Positions 7,363-10,453 of a stretch of 10,453 bases of DNA are shown here, piece by piece; position 1 is the first letter of the stretch; the number at the start of each line of letters is the position of its first letter. The DNA comes from Pseudomonadota bacterium. GTDB lineage: Bacteria; Pseudomonadota; Alphaproteobacteria; Azospirillales; Azospirillaceae. Below the pieces are notes generated by a model. It searched no databases, was not told where the DNA came from, and was given only the letters and a program-made list of their open reading frames with translations. A program made the translations under genes and the position numbers. The stretch is from contig JAEYOB010000232.1 of the NCBI GenBank assembly GCA_023412175.1, positions 1 through 10,453 of the forward strand. The letters are read 5' to 3'.

Positions 7363-7387
7363 ACGCACCTTTCCGCCTCGTTATACG
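7360..7387 (+). promoter_or_regulatory. Rightward sigma70-like promoter for the transporter operon
   Basis: TTGACG (7360-7365, five of six matches to the -35 consensus) is followed after 16 bp by TATACG (7382-7387). Transcription would start near 7394, about 72 nt before the binding-protein ATG. It is the best promoter-like match seen in the intergenic region. Confidence 0.5.
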
Positions 7388-7465
7388 ATCCGGACAAGCT
7401 TGGGCGACGCGAGCGCAATGGCGGGGCGGCCAGCCCTCCTCCAAATCCACGGGAGTGACGCGACC

Positions 7466-8509
7466 ATGATCCAATTTAAGCTTCATCTTGCGCCGGTGCG
7501 CATGGCCGCTGCGGTGGCCGCCTGCCTCCTGGTGACCCCGGCGATTGCGGCGGAAAAGATCGTCGCCAACGGCGAGGTGGTGCGAATCCAGGAGTATCCG
7601 GGTTCGACGCTTCATTTCACGCAGTGGGTCGCGGCCGATAAGGGCTTCTGCAAGGCCCACGGCCTGACCTGCCAGATGGTGCCGATTCCCAGCGGGCCCG
7701 TGGCGCTTCAGGCGCTCGCCGCCGGCAGCCTGGACATCAGCTTCGCCTCGACGGAGGTCACGATGCAGGCGGCGTCGCGCGGCAACGACGTCCAACTCAT
7801 CGTCGGTCACACCCCGACCAACATCTATACTCTCAACGTCCACAAGGACGTGCCGTTGCCCAACAAGGGCAAGGGCTATCCGGCGGTGATGCAGGACCTC
7901 AAGGGCCGCAAGGTCGGCGTCACCGTCCGCGGTTCGGGAACGGAGTTGCAGAGCAAGGCCCTGTTCCTGGGCGCCGGCCTTCCCGAAAACGCCGTGACCT
8001 ACGTGGGCGTCGGTTCGCCGGGCACCGCCTATCCGTCCTTCCTCGCCCGGCAGATCGACGCCGCGATGATGTTCGAGCCGTTTGCGACGATCTGCCGGTT
8101 GCAGGGCACCTGCGTCTCGGCGGTGGATCTCGCGGCCGGGGAGGGACCCAGCGACATCTCCTCGCTCAACGGCGCCTTTGAGACCTACGCCGCCCGGCGC
8201 GACTACATCGAGAAGAACCCCAAGGTGATCGGCGCCTTCATCCAGGCCATGGAGGAAGCGACGGCCTGGGTCAAGGACCCGGCTAACGGCGAGGAACTGC
8301 TGGCCGTCGTCAAGGCGCACTACAAGCTGGGCGAGGACATCGCGGACGGGGAAAAGGTCCTCCGCGAGCTGGTACGCACCGGCGCCCCGCTCTATGACAC
8401 GCGGATCGACCGCAAGGCGGTGAAGGCCTTCTCCGACTACCTGATCAAGAACGGGCTGATCACCAAGCCGGTCGACCCCGCAACCTTCGTCTACGCCAAG
8501 GCGCCCTGA
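7466..8509 (+). CDS. NitT/TauT-type ABC transporter periplasmic substrate-binding protein
   Basis: A 347-residue solute-binding protein of the NMT1/THI5/SsuA-like group (nitrate, sulfonate, taurine, thiamine-precursor importers). It delivers substrate to the adjacent permease and ATPase. The N-terminus is a Sec signal: basic start, hydrophobic core AAAVAACLLVTPAIA, and probable cleavage after AIA or AIAA near residue 28-29. The mature part has the family's FTQWVAADKGF (51-61), LQALAAGSLDISFAST (81-96), the DLKGRKVGVTVRGSGTE hinge region (144-160) and DAAMMFEP (198-205). Four cysteines (62, 69, 210, 216) form two closely spaced pairs that could be periplasmic disulfides. The ATG at 7466 was chosen over the upstream in-frame ATG at 7400 because it has GGGAG upstream and begins directly with the signal peptide. 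The ATPase starts 2 bp after its stop. The substrate cannot be read from sequence; the family favours small anions or heterocycles. Confidence 0.9.
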   Translation: MIQFKLHLAPVRMAAAVAACLLVTPAIAAEKIVANGEVVRIQEYPGSTLHFTQWVAADKGFCKAHGLTCQMVPIPSGPVALQALAAGSLDISFASTEVTMQAASRGNDVQLIVGHTPTNIYTLNVHKDVPLPNKGKGYPAVMQDLKGRKVGVTVRGSGTELQSKALFLGAGLPENAVTYVGVGSPGTAYPSFLARQIDAAMMFEPFATICRLQGTCVSAVDLAAGEGPSDISSLNGAFETYAARRDYIEKNPKVIGAFIQAMEEATAWVKDPANGEELLAVVKAHYKLGEDIADGEKVLRELVRTGAPLYDTRIDRKAVKAFSDYLIKNGLITKPVDPATFVYAKAP

Positions 8510-8511
8510 CC

Positions 8512-9360
8512 ATGCGGGCGATCACCAACATGACCAACGGACCGGGCCAACGGGCGGGAGCCCTGATCCACCCGATCCCCGCGCCGTCGCCGTCGGATTG
8601 CGCCCCCAGCATCGAGATCGTCGGCATCGACCATTATTTCGGGCCGGGCGTCCACGCCGTCGCTGATACCTCGCTGAGCGTCGGGCCGGGGGAGTTCGTC
8701 TCCATCGTCGGCCCCTCGGGCTGCGGCAAGACCACGGTGCTCAATCTGCTGGCCGGCCTGCTGCCGGTGCAGGCGGGGTCGGTGTCGATCTTCGGCTCCC
8801 CGCCGCGCGCCGGCCGCCACGATGTCGCCTACATGCTGGCCCGCGACTGCCTGTTTCCCTGGTTGACCGCCGAGGAGAACGCCGAGTTCGGGGCCGACGT
8901 CCGGCATGTCGACCGTACGGTCCGGCGGCAGCGGGTGCAGCGCCTGCTGAAGGCGGTCGGGCTGGAGGGGTTCGAGAAGAGCTATCCGAAGGCGCTGTCG
9001 CACGGCATGCGCCAGCGCGTGGCGCTGGCCCGGACCTTCTGCCTGGAATCACCGCTGCTGCTGATGGACGAGCCGTTCGGCGCGCTCGACGCCCAGACCA
9101 AGCTGCAACTCGAGGACGTCCTGTTGTCGCTGTGGATGCAGGAGCGGCGGACGGTGGTCTTCATCACCCACGATCTCGCCGAGGCGATCATGCTGTCTGA
9201 CCGCGTGATCGTGATGAGCAGCCGGCCCGGCCGGATCATCGACGACATCCGGATCGACCTGCCACGGCCCCGTTCGGTGTCGGCGCTCCAGAAGGATCCA
9301 GCCTATCACCGGCTGTACAGCCAGATCTGGACGAAACTCGAAGCGGGGTTGCATCCATGA
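8512..9360 (+). CDS. NitT/TauT-type ABC transporter ATP-binding protein, variant Q-loop
   Basis: A 282-residue nucleotide-binding subunit (SsuB/TauB-like) that powers import with the neighbouring permease. Motifs are Walker A GPSGCGKTT (67-75), signature LSHGMRQR (162-169) in place of LSGGM/Q, Walker B LLLMDEP (182-188), the D-loop GALD (190-193) and H-loop His220 in FITHD. The Q-loop region reads YMLARDCLFPW (107-117), where relatives have YMFQRDxLLPW, so the conserved Gln is Ala110. There is an N-terminal extension of about 33 residues, rich in Pro and Ala, before the ABC fold. The start is the ATG 2 bp after the binding-protein stop. A second ATG at 8530 (residue 7) is an alternative, and neither has a strong Shine-Dalgarno. 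It overlaps the permease start as ATGA. Confidence 0.92.
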   Translation: MRAITNMTNGPGQRAGALIHPIPAPSPSDCAPSIEIVGIDHYFGPGVHAVADTSLSVGPGEFVSIVGPSGCGKTTVLNLLAGLLPVQAGSVSIFGSPPRAGRHDVAYMLARDCLFPWLTAEENAEFGADVRHVDRTVRRQRVQRLLKAVGLEGFEKSYPKALSHGMRQRVALARTFCLESPLLLMDEPFGALDAQTKLQLEDVLLSLWMQERRTVVFITHDLAEAIMLSDRVIVMSSRPGRIIDDIRIDLPRPRSVSALQKDPAYHRLYSQIWTKLEAGLHP

Positions 9361-10145
9361 GCGTCAACACGAGCGACGAGCGGTTCCGCCTGTCGGAGGA
9401 CAGCCTGATCAGCATCGCCCGCTTCGTCTTCCTGGTCATCTTCTTCGGCGCCTGGGAATACGTCGCCCGCATGCGGTACATCGACCCACTGTTCATCGGC
9501 ATTCCGTCGGAGATCGCCAATTACCTGTGGCTCGGCCTGTTCGTCGATTTCACGCTGATCAAGGACCTGATCTGGACGCTGGGCAGCACCTTCCTGGCCT
9601 TCGCCATCGGCAGCGCCGCGGGCATCGCCACCGGCCTAGTGTTCATCAACTGGCCGGCGTTCGAGAAGTTCGTCGATCCGCTGTTCTCCGCGCTGAACGC
9701 CTTGCCCCGCATCGCCCTGGCGCCGCTGTTCCTGCTGTGGTTCGGGCTGGGCATCTGGTCGAAGGTGGCGCTGGGCGCCAGCCTGACCTACTTCATCGTG
9801 CTCAGCAGCGCCGTGGCCGGCATCCGCGGCACCAACACCGACCACCTCGTCCTCGCCCGCACCATGGGGGCCAGCCAGGGGCAGGTCTTCATCAAGATCA
9901 CGCTGCCCAGCGCCGTTCCCACCATCTTCTCCGGCCTGCGCCTGGGGCTCATCTACGCGCTGCTCGGGGTGATCGGCGGCGAGATCATCGCCGCGGAGCA
10001 CGGGCTGGGGCAGCTCCTCTCGTTTCTCGCCGGCAGCTTCCAGATCAGCGGTGTCTTCGCCGTGCTGTTCGTGCTGGCGACCATGGGAACCGGCCTGATC
10101 TGGGCCATGAACCGCCTTGAGACCCGCCTGCTGCGGTGGCGGTAA
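9357..10145 (+). CDS. NitT/TauT-type ABC transporter permease
   Basis: A 262-residue inner-membrane permease of the BPD_transp_1 (SsuC/TauC-like) family with about six hydrophobic segments, including 20-36, 68-93, 115-128, 132-152, 190-210 and 230-250. The LPRIALAPLFLLWFGLG block (115-131) is typical. The EAA-type loop that docks on the ATPase is seen as ARTMGASQGQVFIKITLPSA around 167-186. Its start overlaps the ATPase stop (ATGA), and its stop TAA shares bases with a possible ATG of the next gene. It forms the channel of the importer encoded by the preceding two genes. Confidence 0.92.
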   Translation: MSVNTSDERFRLSEDSLISIARFVFLVIFFGAWEYVARMRYIDPLFIGIPSEIANYLWLGLFVDFTLIKDLIWTLGSTFLAFAIGSAAGIATGLVFINWPAFEKFVDPLFSALNALPRIALAPLFLLWFGLGIWSKVALGASLTYFIVLSSAVAGIRGTNTDHLVLARTMGASQGQVFIKITLPSAVPTIFSGLRLGLIYALLGVIGGEIIAAEHGLGQLLSFLAGSFQISGVFAVLFVLATMGTGLIWAMNRLETRLLRWR

Positions 10146-10159
10146 TGGGGAAGAATGAC

Positions 10160-10453
10160 ATGGAACAATCCACGCGCACCTGGAATGGCCTGACCGAAGC
10201 CGTCGAGGCCCGTCGGGAGGCGAACCGCAGCGTCGGCTACGACCTGAGCTACGCCGACGTCCTGGAAATCCTCCGGGTGGTCGACAGCACCCCGAACATC
10301 CGGGAACTGAAGCTCACCATCAACGACCTGGACATCGAGGTCGTCCGCGGCGGCAGCGCTCCGGCGCCGATGCCGGCAAGCCCGGCCATGGTGGCCGCCC
10401 CGGCCGCGCTGGCCCCGGTGGCCGCTCCCGTGGCGTCCGCCGCTCCCCAGGCC
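10160..10453 (+). CDS. AccB-like biotin carboxyl carrier protein, N-terminal part only
   Basis: 98 residues are visible before the right edge. Residues 30-64 (SYADVLEILRVV...ELKLTINDLDIEVVRGG) resemble the N-terminal domain of acetyl-CoA carboxylase BCCP, which in E. coli AccB starts at residue 1. So there is an extra N-terminal tail of about 29 residues. Residues 66-98 form the Ala/Pro-rich swinging linker typical of BCCPs. The biotinyl domain with the AMKM lysine should lie beyond the window and is not seen. The ATG at 10160 has GGGGAAG at good spacing; an in-frame ATG at 10145 overlapping the permease stop is an alternative. Its place in the transporter operon suggests a pathway-specific biotin-dependent carboxylase, for instance with AccC and a carboxyltransferase downstream, rather than the housekeeping fatty-acid enzyme. 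That is inference. Confidence 0.75.
   Translation, partial: MEQSTRTWNGLTEAVEARREANRSVGYDLSYADVLEILRVVDSTPNIRELKLTINDLDIEVVRGGSAPAPMPASPAMVAAPAALAPVAAPVASAAPQA

Larger units (their letters stand above)
7137..7465. promoter_or_regulatory. Divergent intergenic control region
   Basis: 329 bp between the divergent starts. The middle (about 7225-7390) is clearly AT-rich in an otherwise very GC-rich window. It contains T9 (7274-7282, flanked by CGAT and ATCG), A5 (7289-7293), T5 (7312-7316) and T6 (7341-7346) tracts. They are about 13, 23 and 30 bp apart, so they are not cleanly helix-phased. The part nearest the leftward gene (7137-7225) is GC-rich and would be a leader of about 90 nt; no riboswitch was recognised in it. 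No gene was found in this stretch. Confidence 0.8.

Noticed and set aside
7120..7458. 112-residue plus-strand open frame in the control region
   Set aside because: Open mainly because the region is AT-rich and low in stops in that frame; no Shine-Dalgarno, no family resemblance, and it covers the promoters and operator.
7226..8320. 364-residue minus-strand open frame across the intergenic region and binding-protein gene
   Set aside because: Composition typical of a shadow; the plus strand has a signal peptide and clear binding-protein motifs.
1..10453. tRNA, rRNA, CRISPR array, insertion sequence or attachment site
   Set aside because: No cloverleaf, spaced direct repeats, transposase or terminal inverted repeats were recognised anywhere in the window.

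Overview
The window looks like a high-GC alphaproteobacterium of the Azospirillum/Rhodospirillales kind. This is inferred from very GC-rich codon use, GTG and TTG starts, tightly overlapping genes and protein style; no species marker is present. It contains two divergent gene clusters that share one control region of about 330 bp (7137-7465). That region is clearly more AT-rich than its surroundings.

Leftward (minus strand, in order of transcription): an SdhB/FrdB-like iron-sulfur subunit (7136-6366), two small three-helix membrane anchors (6369-5998 and 5986-5642), an SdhA/FrdA-like flavoprotein (5626-3890), the two subunits of a class I fumarase/tartrate-dehydratase-type hydro-lyase (3882-2917 and 2920-2249), an amidohydrolase-fold protein (2236-1394) and a CoA-acylating (methyl)malonate-semialdehyde dehydrogenase, mmsA (1356 to beyond the left edge). 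Most junctions are ATGA overlaps or gaps of 7 to 15 bp, so this is probably one operon.

Rightward (plus strand): a NitT/TauT-type (nitrate/sulfonate/taurine family) ABC importer made of a periplasmic binding protein (7466-8509), an ATPase (8512-9360) and a permease (9357-10145), followed by the start of an AccB-like biotin carboxyl carrier protein that runs off the right edge (10160 onward).

The gene set reads as a catabolic island: import a small anionic compound, dehydrogenate it with a quinone-linked succinate-dehydrogenase-like complex, hydrate the double bond with a fumarase-like enzyme, and feed a resulting 3-oxoacid semialdehyde to MmsA to give acetyl-CoA or propionyl-CoA. Several of these proteins differ from the housekeeping enzymes at substrate or cofactor positions. 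In the flavoprotein Cys replaces the FAD-linking His. Signature substrate residues are changed in both hydro-lyase subunits. Nearly all metal ligands of the amidohydrolase are gone. The Q-loop Gln of the ATPase is Ala. This suggests a dedicated pathway for a succinate analogue rather than a duplicate of the TCA cycle. One attractive but unproven substrate is 3-sulfopropionate (or 3-nitropropionate). Dehydrogenation and hydration would place OH on the carbon carrying the leaving group, so sulfite or nitrite would fall off and leave malonate semialdehyde, which is MmsA's substrate. Tandem palindromes in the shared intergenic region point to a dedicated regulator that is not encoded in the window.
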